Shown here: one piece after another, positions 34,062 through 42,431 of the stretch
How the letters are laid out: every line of letters starts with the position of its first letter
Position numbering within the stretch: position 1 is the stretch's first letter
From: Myxococcus sp. RHSTA-1-4
Lineage (GTDB): Bacteria; Myxococcota; Myxococcia; Myxococcales; Myxococcaceae
Direction of reading: 5' to 3'
Assembly: GCF_020037125.1 (NCBI RefSeq)
Contig: NZ_JAIQDG010000005.1
Location: 308,996 to 372,995, forward strand
Length of the DNA stretch: 64,000 bases
Notes under the pieces: generated by a model
Database searches by the model: none
Told to the model about the DNA's origin: nothing
Seen by the model: only the letters and a program-made list of their open reading frames with translations
Translations under genes and position numbers: made by a program

Positions 34062-34071
34062 GCAGGGGGAC

Positions 34072-34791
34072 ATGGCCCTCGAGACGATCGCGATTTCCCC
34101 GTTGCTGGCCGCGCTCCCACCCTCACCCGCGGTGGCGGCGGGTGCACTCGGTGCGCTGACGGTGGGACTCACCGGCAGCGTGCACTGCCTCCTCATGTGC
34201 GGGCCGCTCGCGTGCGCGGGCCTGCCGGCGGTGCCGGGCCCCGAGCGGCGCCGCGCGGTGCTCGCCTACCAGGGCGCGCGAGTCGCGTCGTATGCCCTCG
34301 TGGGAGGAGCGCTGGGGGCGATCGGAGGAGGCGTCACCCAGGCGCTGGCGGTGTCCACCCGGCCCTATCTGCCCTGGCTGATGGCGGCGGCGCTGGTGGC
34401 CTCGGCGCTGGAGTTGGGCAAGCGGCTGCGCCCGCTGCCGGGCCTCTCACAGGTGGCGCGCGCCATCTCCAGGTGGGGCGCAAAGTTTTCGTGGACCGGC
34501 CGCGCGGGCGCAATGGGTGCGGTAACGCCGCTGCTGCCCTGCGGCCTGCTCTACGGCGTCTTCGCCGCGGCGCTGGCGAGCGGCTCCTTCGCGGGAGGCG
34601 CGCTGGTGCTCGGGGCCTTCGCCCTGGGCGGGCTGCCCGCGCTGCTGGGCGCGCAGCTCCAGGTGGGGCTGTGGAAGCACCGGCCTCGCGCCGTGTCCTT
34701 CCTGCTCCAACGAGCGGTGCCGCTGGCCGCGGCGGCCATCCTCATCTACCGCGCCGTCGGCTCGTCGGGCGGACAGCCGAGCTGTCACTGA
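34072..34791 (+). CDS. TauE/SafE-family membrane protein (cco-linked)
   Basis: 239 residues from the ATG at 34072; an ATG at 34048 is an alternative. It begins with LTVGLTGSVHCLLMCGPLACAGL and continues with about six helices, including TPLLPCGLLYGVFAAALASGSF. This is the short sulfite-exporter-like (TauE/SafE, CcoH-neighbour) family commonly found next to cco genes and thought to work in copper or sulfur handling during oxidase assembly. Cys and Met residues in the first helices (CLLMCGP) may bind metal. It diverges from ccoI. Confidence 0.85.
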   Translation: MALETIAISPLLAALPPSPAVAAGALGALTVGLTGSVHCLLMCGPLACAGLPAVPGPERRRAVLAYQGARVASYALVGGALGAIGGGVTQALAVSTRPYLPWLMAAALVASALELGKRLRPLPGLSQVARAISRWGAKFSWTGRAGAMGAVTPLLPCGLLYGVFAAALASGSFAGGALVLGAFALGGLPALLGAQLQVGLWKHRPRAVSFLLQRAVPLAAAAILIYRAVGSSGGQPSCH

Positions 34792-34806
34792 GCGCCGCAC
34801 GCGGCG

Positions 34807-34836
34807 GTTTCACGAAACACCTCGAAGCGCTTCGAG
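34807..34836. repeat. Two adjacent palindromes after the SafE gene
   Basis: GTTTC-AC-GAAAC (34807-34818) is followed by a perfect 16-bp palindrome, CTCGAAGCGCTTCGAG (34821-34836), starting 30 bp after the stop at 34791. No T-run follows. They may be a terminator-like structure or protein-binding sites; nothing else is seen in 34837-34992. Confidence 0.45.
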
Positions 34837-34992
34837 CAACACCCGGCGGACGGCCGAGCGGCGGCACTGGAGACAGGGGCGTGTCGCGGCCGGCAGTGAG
34901 CTTATCGGTGAGGGTGGCATCAGCGAGGCTGCTCGCTCCCTCAGGCCGTCCTTCTCCCGAGGCGCCCCCTCTGACAGGCCCTTCGGCCTTGA

Positions 34993-35022
34993 CTAGAACT
35001 TCATTCTAGAACCAGATTCTAG
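34993..35022. promoter_or_regulatory. Two overlapping TetR operators CTAGAA-N5-TTCTAG
   Basis: CTAGAA-N5-TTCTAG occurs at 34993-35009 and again at 35006-35022, so the two 17-bp palindromes share CTAG at 35006-35009 and are offset by 13 bp. The second ends two bases before the TetR ATG at 35025. This is a typical site for autorepression of a TetR gene, probably with two dimers bound. Confidence 0.8.
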
Positions 35023-35024
35023 AC

Positions 35025-35654
35025 ATGGAGAAGGAACGACGGAGCACGGTGGGGGAGCGGAGCCGGCGCGCCATCCTGGACGCGGCGCTGGAGTGCTTCA
35101 CCCGGCTGGGCTGGACGGCCACGACCATCGAGGACATCCGCAAGGGCAGTGGCGCCAGCGTCGGCAGCGTGTACCACCACTTCGGAGCGAAGGAGGGCAT
35201 CGCGGTCGCGCTGTACATCGACTGCCTGCGCCAGCATCAGGAGGCGCTGCGGGCCCGCCTGGAGCGGGAGCTGGACGCGGAGGGCTTCGTGCGCGAGGTG
35301 GTCATCCACCACATCGTCTGGTGCCGCACGAATCCGCAGGCCGCGCGCTTCCTCATCCAGATGCGTCGCGATGAGTCAGTGGCCGCCGCCGAGCCGGAAA
35401 TCCAGGAGGCCACGGGAGACTTCGTGCGCGAGATGTACGAGCGGCTCAAGGCCTTCGTGAAGGAGGGCCAGCTCCTCAAGCTGCCCTCGTCCGCGTACCT
35501 GCCGCTGCTGCTCGGCCCGGCGCAGGAGCTGCTCCGCTACTGGGCCAGCGGCAAGGGCGAGCTCAAGGCCGGCATCGAGAAGGTGCTGGCCGACGCCGCG
35601 TGGCGGAGCCTGCGCCCGGAGCCCCCTGCCGGAGGACGCCATGATGCTCGCTGA
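35025..35654 (+). CDS. TetR/AcrR-family regulator
   Basis: 209 residues. The N-terminal helix-turn-helix is clear (SRRAILDAALECFTRLGWTATTIEDIRKGSGASVGSVYHHFGAKEGI). The C-terminal ligand domain is typical in size and has a LLLGPAQELLRYWASGK segment. Its start lies two bases after two overlapping palindromic operators, and its 3' end overlaps the alpha/beta hydrolase gene by 14 bp. It therefore probably represses itself and the hydrolase. The ligand is unknown. Confidence 0.93.
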   Translation: MEKERRSTVGERSRRAILDAALECFTRLGWTATTIEDIRKGSGASVGSVYHHFGAKEGIAVALYIDCLRQHQEALRARLERELDAEGFVREVVIHHIVWCRTNPQAARFLIQMRRDESVAAAEPEIQEATGDFVREMYERLKAFVKEGQLLKLPSSAYLPLLLGPAQELLRYWASGKGELKAGIEKVLADAAWRSLRPEPPAGGRHDAR

Positions 35655-36552
35655 CACCCCACCCTCCCCTGCCCCGGTGCGGGCCGAGAACGTCTCCATC
35701 CCCGCGCGTGACGGCCTGCCCCTGGCGGCGACGCTGTACGAGGGGAGCCGGAGCAACGGCGTCGCCGTCCAGGTGAACCCGGGGACGTCCGTGCCTCGCA
35801 GGTACTACGACGCCTTCTCGCGCTACCTCGCGGGCCGGGGCTTCACGGTGGTGACGTACGACTACCGGGGCATGGGGGACACACGCATGGAGCCCGCGGC
35901 GCTCCGGAAGGCGCGCTTCCAGGACTGGGGCGAGCTGGACGCGCCCGGCGTTCAGGACTGGTTGGCGGCGCGGCAGCCCTCGCACCGGCTCGCGGTGGTG
36001 GGGCACTCGGCGGGCGGACAGATGCTGGGGCTGGCGGACAACGCGTCGCGCTTCCGCGCGGTGCTGCTCATTGCCTCGCCGCACGGCTGGTGGAGGAACT
36101 GGTCGCGGCTGCCGGCCCTGCAGCTCGCGTTCGTCTGGTACGTGCTGACGCCAGTGTCGCTGGCGACAGTGGGCTACTTCCCGGGGAAGCTCGTCGGCAT
36201 GGGGAACCTGCCCCCGGGCATCGCGAGCCAGTGGGCCCGCTGGTGCCGGAACCCCCACTACGTGTCGGATGAATCGGGCGGCCCGCTGAGGCCCTACAAC
36301 GAGCACCTCCGCGCGCCGCTGCGGCTCTACAGCTTCACCGACGACGAGTACGCGCCCGAGCGCTCCGTCCGGGCCCTGCTCGAGTACTACCCCCGCGCGC
36401 CACGCGAGCACCTGCGGCTGACTCCCGCACAGCTCGGCCTCGAGCGCATCGGCCACTTCGGATGGTTCCGCTCCTCGATGCCACGAGCCGCCTGGGACGA
36501 GGCGGCGGACTGGCTCGAACAGACCGCGCTGAGACTGGACGGCCCGGGATAG
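35641..36552 (+). CDS. Alpha/beta hydrolase
   Basis: 303 residues from the ATG at 35641 (a second ATG follows at 35644), overlapping the TetR gene by 14 bp. The fold markers are VNPGTSVPRRYYDAFSRYLAGRGF, VVTYDYRGMGDT, the nucleophile elbow VVGHSAGGQ, TDDEYAPERS for the acid, and RIGHFGWFR for the histidine. A mid-domain helical lid is Trp-rich (GWWRNWSRL). There is no signal peptide. The substrate is unknown, but coupling to a TetR repressor suggests an inducible esterase-type activity. Confidence 0.9.
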   Translation: MMLADTPPSPAPVRAENVSIPARDGLPLAATLYEGSRSNGVAVQVNPGTSVPRRYYDAFSRYLAGRGFTVVTYDYRGMGDTRMEPAALRKARFQDWGELDAPGVQDWLAARQPSHRLAVVGHSAGGQMLGLADNASRFRAVLLIASPHGWWRNWSRLPALQLAFVWYVLTPVSLATVGYFPGKLVGMGNLPPGIASQWARWCRNPHYVSDESGGPLRPYNEHLRAPLRLYSFTDDEYAPERSVRALLEYYPRAPREHLRLTPAQLGLERIGHFGWFRSSMPRAAWDEAADWLEQTALRLDGPG

Positions 36553-36635
36553 CCCCGCGCGACGCCGGTGCCGGATGGCTCCGGGGGAACCAGACATGGC
36601 GGAGCTGAATCAGACAATCCTCCGCCTGGCGCTGC

Positions 36636-37244
36636 CTACGCGCGCTCGTCCGCCAGGGCCCAGGCGATGGCGTCGCCGATGCGGTCCTGCCCGAAGAACA
36701 GCTCACCACGGACGACGCAGTTGGGGGCGCCGAAGATGCCCAGCGCCTCGGCCTGCTCGGTGTTCGCGCGCAGGCGGGCCTTGTTCTCCGCGGTGACTGC
36801 CTGGGCGAGCACCGGCTCCGGGTCCACCCCGAGCCCCTTCAGCAACTTCGAGAGCATCGACGGGTCCGAGATGTCGCGGTCCTCCGCGAAGTTGGCGCGG
36901 AAGACCCCACGGATGAAGTCCCCCAGCCAGGGCTGACCCTCGCCCGCGCACGCCACGCGGGCCGCGAGGATGCTGTTCCGGGGAAACACGGTCGGCCGCC
37001 GCCACGGCAGGCCGTGCTTCGCGCACAGCCGCTCCAGGTCGCGCCACATGTACTTCCCGCGCACGGGATTCACGTTGAAGGGCGAGTCCTTGATGCCCAG
37101 CTGCGCCGTGAAGAGCGGTCCCAGCAGGAACGGCTTCCACACGAGCGGCACTCCGGCGGCACGGCACTCCTCCTCGATTCTCAACGCCCCCACGTGGGAA
37201 TAGGTGCTCGCGAAATCGAACCAGAACTCCAGCGGCGCGGCCAT
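36636..37244 (-). CDS. DsbA-family 2-hydroxychromene-2-carboxylate isomerase-like protein
   Basis: 202 residues. LEFWFDFASTYSHVGALRIEEE shows the kappa-class GST / DsbA fold with Ser in place of the redox cysteine. PFLLGPLF, YMWRDLERLCAKHGLPW and the late GIFGAPNCVVRGELFFGQDRIG are family signatures. Members are glutathione-dependent isomerases in naphthalene-type degradation, but many are of unknown substrate. It lies 24 bp downstream of the thiolase gene on the same strand, so the two may act in one catabolic route. That link is inference. Confidence 0.9.
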   Translation of the reverse strand: MAAPLEFWFDFASTYSHVGALRIEEECRAAGVPLVWKPFLLGPLFTAQLGIKDSPFNVNPVRGKYMWRDLERLCAKHGLPWRRPTVFPRNSILAARVACAGEGQPWLGDFIRGVFRANFAEDRDISDPSMLSKLLKGLGVDPEPVLAQAVTAENKARLRANTEQAEALGIFGAPNCVVRGELFFGQDRIGDAIAWALADERA

Positions 37245-37268
37245 GACGAACCCTCCTGAGGTGGAGGT

Positions 37269-38501
37269 CTACACACGCTCCAGCACGGCCGCCACCGCCT
37301 GGCCGCCGCTCGTGCACAGCGCCACCAGGGCCACCGAGCCGCCGCGCCGCTCCAGCTCATCCAGCGCCGTGCCCACGAGCATGCTCCCGGTGGCGCCCAG
37401 CGGATGCCCCAGGGCGATGCCGCCCCCGTTGACGTTGACGCGCTCCAGGTCCACCTCCAGCGCGCGCACCGTCTGAAGGACGACGGCCGCGAAGGCCTCG
37501 TTGATTTCCCACAGGTCCACGTCACGCGCCGCCATGCCCGCGGCCTTGAGGACCTTCGCCGCGGCGGGAGCCGGGCCGGTCAGCATCAGCACCGGGTCGC
37601 TGCCCACGGCGGTGACGGCCCGCACCCGGGCCCGGGGCTTCAGCCCGTGCGTCCGCACGTAGTCCCGTGAGGCCACGAGCACCGCCGCCGCCCCATCCGC
37701 GATGCCGCTGGACGTCCCCGCCGTGTGGAGGTGGCGCACCGCGCCGGCCCTTGGGTACGCGCGCAACGCCACCGCGTCGAGCGTCTCGCCTCCAGGCCCC
37801 AGAGGCTCCGTGCCGAGCTGCGTGAAGGACGGGGCGAGCGCCGCCAGCTTCTCGCGCGTCGTGTCCCGGCGCGGCGAGTCGTCCGCGGAGAGCAGCACCT
37901 CGCCGGTGTCCGGGTGCTTCACCGCGAAGAGGCTGCGCGAGAACCGCCCTTCCGCCTGGGCCTGGACCGCGAGCTGCTGCGAGCGAAGGCCGAAGGCGTC
38001 CAGCTCCTCGCGGGAGAAGCCCTCCAGGGTGGCGATGAGGTCGGCGGAGATGCCCTGGGGCACCTGGACGAAGCGGCGGCGCAGCCAGGTGTTCCCCCCG
38101 TCCACGCCCCCACCGTCCGCGTTCAGACCCAGCCGGCTCATCTGCTCCACGCCACCGGCCACGACGAGGTGCTGCGCCCCGGACGCCACGCCCATCGCGG
38201 CCAGCGACAGCGACTGCAGGCCCGAGCCACAGAAGCGGTTGAGGCTGAAGCCCGGCACGGTGATGGGCCAGCCCGCGGCCAGCAGCGCCTGGCGCGCGAT
38301 GTTGGCGCCCTGGGCGTCCACCTGGGACACGCAACCAATCACCACGTCCTCGATGTCCGAGACCTCGACACCCGTGCGCCGCGGAAGCTGTTGCAGCGTC
38401 TGGGCCAGCAACTCCTGCGGGTGCAGCCCGCTGAGAGCGCCCTTCCCGGGCTTCGCCCGGGCACGCGGAGTACGGACGGCATCCAGAATGAAGGCATCCA
38501 T
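37269..38501 (-). CDS. Acetyl-CoA acetyltransferase / thiolase
   Basis: 410 residues from the ATG at 38501. It opens MDAFILDAVRTPRARAKPGKGALSGLHPQELL. The nucleophile Cys91 is in LNRFCGSGLQSL, the catalytic His is in GGGIALGHPLGATG, and the second Cys is in ALCTSGGQA. The middle includes VAGGVEQMSRLG and WEINEAFAAVVLQTV. This is a degradative (FadA-like) thiolase that cleaves 3-ketoacyl-CoA or condenses acetyl-CoA. A divergent TetR gene 194 bp away probably regulates it. Confidence 0.93.
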   Translation of the reverse strand: MDAFILDAVRTPRARAKPGKGALSGLHPQELLAQTLQQLPRRTGVEVSDIEDVVIGCVSQVDAQGANIARQALLAAGWPITVPGFSLNRFCGSGLQSLSLAAMGVASGAQHLVVAGGVEQMSRLGLNADGGGVDGGNTWLRRRFVQVPQGISADLIATLEGFSREELDAFGLRSQQLAVQAQAEGRFSRSLFAVKHPDTGEVLLSADDSPRRDTTREKLAALAPSFTQLGTEPLGPGGETLDAVALRAYPRAGAVRHLHTAGTSSGIADGAAAVLVASRDYVRTHGLKPRARVRAVTAVGSDPVLMLTGPAPAAAKVLKAAGMAARDVDLWEINEAFAAVVLQTVRALEVDLERVNVNGGGIALGHPLGATGSMLVGTALDELERRGGSVALVALCTSGGQAVAAVLERV

Positions 38502-38559
38502 GGACAAACCCCTCCCACCTGCGGCGAGGCCCCTCGCCCCGTCATCGCGCCCCATCCAT

Positions 38560-38573
38560 ATTATTCCCATAAT
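38560..38573. promoter_or_regulatory. AT-rich inverted repeat upstream of the thiolase gene
   Basis: ATTAT-TCCC-ATAAT at 38560-38573 is a 5-bp inverted repeat in an AT-rich patch, 59 bp upstream of the thiolase start on the minus strand. It may be part of its promoter or a regulator site. Confidence 0.4.
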
Positions 38574-38651
38574 CTGGTCGCAAGCCGAAGTGGCTCGCCG
38601 AGGACACGGACAGAGTCGCTCGAAAGGAGCACCGTCCAGAGCTGCACACAC

Positions 38652-38679
38652 GTTCCGGATGATGCATATAATACGGAAC
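38652..38679. promoter_or_regulatory. TetR operator-like repeat overlapping a -10 box
   Basis: GTTCCG (38652-38657) and CGGAAC (38674-38679) form an inverted repeat spanning 28 bp, with ATGCAT inside. TATAAT at 38667-38672 is a perfect -10 hexamer 24 bp ahead of the TetR ATG. A repressor bound here would block the promoter; the -35 element is not clear. Confidence 0.55.
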
Positions 38680-38695
38680 AACGAGGAGACCGTGG

Positions 38696-39292
38696 ATGGG
38701 ACATCCCCCGGAGCAGAAGCAGGCCACACACGAGCGCATCCTGGAGGCGGCCGGAGCGCTGTTCCGGCGCCAGGGGTTCTCGGGAACGAGCGTGGAGAAC
38801 GTGATGCGCGCCGCGGGGCTGACGGTGGGCGGGTTCTACGCGCACTTCGGCTCGAAGCAGGCGCTGCTCGTCGAGTCACTCGAGCGCATCATGGGGAAGC
38901 GGCGCGTCGAGTGGTTCCAGGGGCTGGAGGACCTGCGGGGCGCGGAGTGGATGAGCCACCTCGTGCGGCGCTACCTGTCCCGGGCCCACCGTGACGCGGA
39001 GGTCCCTGCCTGCCCGCTGCCCGCGGTCCTGTCCGACGTGGTGCGTGGGGAGCCACCCGTGAAGGAGACGCTGGCACGGGAGCTGAGCCTGACAGTGGAC
39101 GCCATCGCGGCGAATCTCTCGGGAGACGGCAAGGCGAGCGCCCGGGAGCGCGCGCTGGCGGCGTACGCGCTGTGCATCGGGACGATGACCCTGTCGAAGG
39201 CGACGCAGGGCACGCCCCTCTCCGACGAGTTGCTCACCGCGGCCCGGCGCGCCGCGGTGCTGATGGCGGAGACCTCCGAGCCTGGCACCTGA
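38696..39292 (+). CDS. TetR/AcrR-family regulator
   Basis: 198 residues from the ATG at 38696 with GAGGAG upstream. The helix-turn-helix reads THERILEAAGALFRRQGFSGTSVENVMRAAGLTVGGFYAHFGSKQALL. The C-terminal domain (VKETLARELSLTVDAIAANLSG, AYALCIGTMTLSKATQ) resembles the TetR_C_33-like class. It diverges from the thiolase gene, with a TATAAT and inverted repeat between them, so it probably controls itself and the thiolase/isomerase pair. Confidence 0.93.
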   Translation: MGHPPEQKQATHERILEAAGALFRRQGFSGTSVENVMRAAGLTVGGFYAHFGSKQALLVESLERIMGKRRVEWFQGLEDLRGAEWMSHLVRRYLSRAHRDAEVPACPLPAVLSDVVRGEPPVKETLARELSLTVDAIAANLSGDGKASARERALAAYALCIGTMTLSKATQGTPLSDELLTAARRAAVLMAETSEPGT

Positions 39293-39387
39293 CGCGCGTC
39301 GGAGCTGACGGTGGGCCTGCCGAGCCCATCACAGCTGACGGACGGTGGACCTGACGGTAGTACTGCCGAGCGCTTCAGGCCGCCACG

Positions 39388-39599
39388 CGGAATGGAGCGT
39401 CCATTCCGGCAGGGCGGCCCCCGGGGCTGACAGGGCTCGGAGGCAGGCCCCATGCGCGGCGAGGGACTGACGGGCCACGCGGAATGGAGCGTCCATTCCG
39501 GACAAGGGCACCCCGAGGAGAGAGCTGACCTGGCACGGAGGCAAGGCCCATGCGCGGCGACGGGTCTGACAGTCCTTGCGGAATGGAGGCGCCATTCCG
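39388..39599. repeat. Array of three 21-bp palindromes in 92/99-bp units
   Basis: CGGAATGGAGCGTCCATTCCG occurs at 39388-39408 and 39480-39500, and a variant with AGGCG at the centre at 39579-39599. The spacers also share GGCCCATGCGCGGCGA, so this is a tandem repeat of about 92-99 bp carrying a strong hairpin. It occupies the 463-bp convergent gap 39293-39755, in which no convincing gene is seen. It may be a dispersed genomic element of REP type. Confidence 0.8.
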
Positions 39600-39755
39600 A
39601 ACAGGGCCGGCCGGAGGGCCGTCACGACAGGAAGTCGTGGCCTGGGAGACAGGACCTGGGGCTTCGCATCCCCTCACACTCCGGGGACGTCGAACAGAAC
39701 CGAGGTATCGTTCCGCCCCCGCGACTGCATGGCCGAGGTGGCTCCGCGGCAGCAC

Positions 39756-41057
39756 TCATCCGTGTCCTGAATCAGGCCGCAGCGTCACGGGATGTTCGCG
39801 CAGCCACGCCTGGCAGCGACGGATGCGCTCGGCGGCGGCGGGCAGGCCCATGCCGGCCAGCAGCGTCCGGTAGGGCTCGAAGCTCTCCGGCGTCCAGGTG
39901 GTGAGCGCCTTGAGGTCGGCCAGCATGACCATCTCCTCGGGCGAGCGCCCCACGGCTTCCTGCCGCGACGTGAGCAGCGCGGCGAGCGTCATGCGCGCGG
40001 GCTCGGCCTCGAAGGCGATGGCCGTATCCATGGCCGCTGCCCGGGTGGCCTCGTCGGCGGAGGTGTCCTTCGCCTTCTCGCGCAGACGCCCCAGCAGCCC
40101 CGAGAGGAAGTCCTCATCGAGCGCCCCCTTCACCGCGCGCATCAGCGTGGTCACCGCGTCCCGCCGCGTCTCCGCCGCCGCATCGCGCGGCAGGGACTTC
40201 AGCGCCTGCATGGGCTCCCAGAGGACACAGGTGAGCCACAGCTCCTCCTCGGGAGCGAAAACGGGCGGAGCGGAGGACTCGCGCAGCCGGGCCTCCACGC
40301 GAGCAGCGCGCTCCCGGGCCTCGCGGGCGATGCGCTCGGCCAGCCCGGGGTCCGACTGCACGTAGCGCAGCAACGCGTCCACGTCGCCCCCGCGCGCCTG
40401 CTGGAGAGCCTCGCGAGCCTCGGGCGGGAGCGTCTCCTCGGCGAACCCGCCCGCGAGCGCCTCGTACTTCTTCACCAGCTCGGCGTGCTTCGCGCTCCAC
40501 TCGCGGAACTGCACGTCGAACACCACGTCCAGCACGGGGATGTCCTCCGGACGCGCGCGGCCGAGCCGCTTCGACGCGGACGCGAACAGCACGCCCACGC
40601 ACAGGGCCTGCCGGTCCGCGGCGGAGCGCCCCGGCTCGGAGGCACGGGCCAGCAACACCGCCCCGAGCTCCTCCAGGAAGGCGGGCGTCCCCAGCTTGCG
40701 CACCGTCCCCACCAGCAACTCGCGGCGGGCACTGACGGCATCCTGCCCTTCCTTGTCGGCCAGCCTCGCCAGTTCGGGGCCCACGTGGTCGGCGAACGCC
40801 TGCGCATCGAAGCGCAGGCCCGGCGCGGGGCCCCACTCCGCCAGCAGCGCGCCCAGCCGGACGAGACACCCGGACATCCGGGACGTGTCCGGGTCTCCGA
40901 GCACTTCCATGGCCTTCTTGAGGTCCTCGGCCAGCGGATGGGCAGGTGCGGGGGGCGGCGCGGCCTTCGCCCGGTCCTCGGCGGCGTGGCAGACCTTGTA
41001 CTTCTTGCCGCTGCCACAGGGGCACGGGTCATTGCGGCCGGGCTTCTTCGAACTCAA
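39756..41057 (-). CDS. SEC-C zinc-binding domain protein
   Basis: 433 residues from a TTG at 41057 that has GAGGA 5 bases upstream and gives MSSKKPGRNDPCPCGSGKKYKVCH; a GTG at 41102 is an alternative. The N-terminal 25 residues are a SEC-C motif (CxC...CH), as in the SecA tail, which binds zinc. The remainder is a long Ala/Arg/Glu-rich helical protein with no known domain (for example LVGTVRKLGTPAFLEELGAVLLAR). It has no signal peptide. SEC-C proteins often contact ribosomes or SecB; here the function is unknown. Confidence 0.85.
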   Translation of the reverse strand: MSSKKPGRNDPCPCGSGKKYKVCHAAEDRAKAAPPPAPAHPLAEDLKKAMEVLGDPDTSRMSGCLVRLGALLAEWGPAPGLRFDAQAFADHVGPELARLADKEGQDAVSARRELLVGTVRKLGTPAFLEELGAVLLARASEPGRSAADRQALCVGVLFASASKRLGRARPEDIPVLDVVFDVQFREWSAKHAELVKKYEALAGGFAEETLPPEAREALQQARGGDVDALLRYVQSDPGLAERIAREARERAARVEARLRESSAPPVFAPEEELWLTCVLWEPMQALKSLPRDAAAETRRDAVTTLMRAVKGALDEDFLSGLLGRLREKAKDTSADEATRAAAMDTAIAFEAEPARMTLAALLTSRQEAVGRSPEEMVMLADLKALTTWTPESFEPYRTLLAGMGLPAAAERIRRCQAWLREHPVTLRPDSGHG

Positions 41058-41171
41058 GCGTTCCTCACGAGACGGGTACGTGACAGGGGAATCCGCGCGC
41101 ACCGTAGTAGCAGGTGGGCTCCCGAATCACGCGGGAAGCGTGCACCGACTGTCCCCTGCCTGAAATCCCGC

Positions 41172-42269
41172 TCAACGGACGAAGTCCGCGGTGAAGCCGG
41201 TGCGCTCGTCCGCCGTGAGGTCCGGCGTCTGCGCACATCCGCTCTCCGCGGCGCGGACCGCCGCCTCCATCACCGAGACCACCGCCAGCGCCTGCGAGGG
41301 CGTCACGGGATTGGCCTCCCCGCCCTCCAGCGCATCCCGCAGCGCGCTGTAGTACCGGCGGTAGTCCCCCGGAGGCGCCACGGTCGGCGTCCCATTCCCG
41401 GAGCCCCCGGTCAGCAGCATCCCGGGAGAAGGGTCCTCTCCCCAGCCCGCGGCGCCAGGGCGCTTCCCCGCGCGCAGCTGCTCCTCCTGCGAGTCCATCC
41501 CGTACTTGAGCCAGGAGCCCTTCGTCCCATGGGCCGCGAACCGGGGCATCCCGCCCGACACCAGCATGGACGCCTGGAGGACAACATGCCGGCGCGGGTA
41601 CACGAGGGTCACCTGGCACCAGTCATCCACCTGCGCCCCGTCGCGGTGCCGGGCCAGCATCGCGGTGACCTTGTCCGGCAGGCCGAACAACTGCAACGCC
41701 TGGTCGACCAGGTGCGGTCCCAGGTCCTGCCAGATGCCCGCGCCCGGGAGCGCCTGCTCACGCCAGCGCTGACGGACCTCCGGTCGGAAGCGGTCGAACC
41801 GCGACTCCAGATGGGTGACGTGTCCCAGCAGTCCCTCGGAAATCACCCTCTGAAGCGCAAGGAAGTCACTGTCCCACCGCCGGTTGTGGAACACGGACAA
41901 CACGCGCCCCTGCTCCTGGGCGAGCGCACGCAGCGCGCGAGCCTCCGCCAGCGTGACGGTGAAGGGCTTGTCGACGACGACGTGTCTGCCCGCCCGGAGC
42001 GCGGCCTCGGCCAGCGGCGCATGGCTCGCGTTGGGCGTGGCGATGACCACCAGGTCCACGTCCGGGTGCGTGGCCGCCTCCACCGCGGACGCCACCACCG
42101 CCGCTCCCGGCAGCAGGGCCCGCACCGCCTCGGGCTGGCTGGACGCGACGACGCGCACCTCCATTCCCCCGACGGCCTGAATCAGCGGAGCATGGAAGGT
42201 CCTGCCCGCGAAGCCGAAGCCCAGCAGCGCGACACGGACCGGGGTGCGTCCTGAGGTGGAATGCTTCAT
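41172..42269 (-). CDS. Gfo/Idh/MocA-family oxidoreductase
   Basis: 365 residues from the ATG at 42269. The Rossmann domain has VALLGFGFAGRTFHAPLI, the NAD(P)-contact VVIATPNASHAPLAEAAL, and the catalytic-lysine motif VDKPFTVTLAEA. The C-terminal half carries IWQDLGPHLVDQALQLFG, the substrate-side motif of sugar dehydrogenases in this family. It likely oxidises a sugar or cyclitol with NAD(P). No carbohydrate genes are adjacent, so the substrate is open. Confidence 0.92.
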   Translation of the reverse strand: MKHSTSGRTPVRVALLGFGFAGRTFHAPLIQAVGGMEVRVVASSQPEAVRALLPGAAVVASAVEAATHPDVDLVVIATPNASHAPLAEAALRAGRHVVVDKPFTVTLAEARALRALAQEQGRVLSVFHNRRWDSDFLALQRVISEGLLGHVTHLESRFDRFRPEVRQRWREQALPGAGIWQDLGPHLVDQALQLFGLPDKVTAMLARHRDGAQVDDWCQVTLVYPRRHVVLQASMLVSGGMPRFAAHGTKGSWLKYGMDSQEEQLRAGKRPGAAGWGEDPSPGMLLTGGSGNGTPTVAPPGDYRRYYSALRDALEGGEANPVTPSQALAVVSVMEAAVRAAESGCAQTPDLTADERTGFTADFVR

Positions 42270-42310
42270 CGGCGGGAGATTGGAGCACACCGCCGTGAGC
42301 AGGCATCCCC

Positions 42311-42356
42311 CAATAAAAAAGCGACGCCGCCCGCCGAGGAGAACGGGCGGCGTCGC
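42311..42356 (-). terminator. Rho-independent terminator of the act operon
   Basis: A perfect 13-bp stem (42321-42333 with 42344-42356) has a 10-base loop. Read on the minus strand it is followed by TTTTTT (42320-42315). It lies 75 bp after the actF stop, so it ends the long respiratory transcript. Confidence 0.95.
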
Positions 42357-42431
42357 CGCTGGGACCGCGCGGTACTGGAACCCGGGAAGTGGGCAGGCGC
42401 CAGGTGGTCCGCGGCCCCCGCGAACAGCTCA

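Noticed and set aside
36553..36635. Terminator between the convergent alpha/beta hydrolase and isomerase genes
   Set aside because: No stem of useful length with a T-run could be found by eye in this 83-bp gap.
39375..39755. A minus-strand open frame of 126 codons over the palindrome array
   Set aside because: The repeated RNGRSIP-type peptide is explained by the DNA repeat; steps of 92 and 99 bp are not all multiples of three and no ribosome site is seen.
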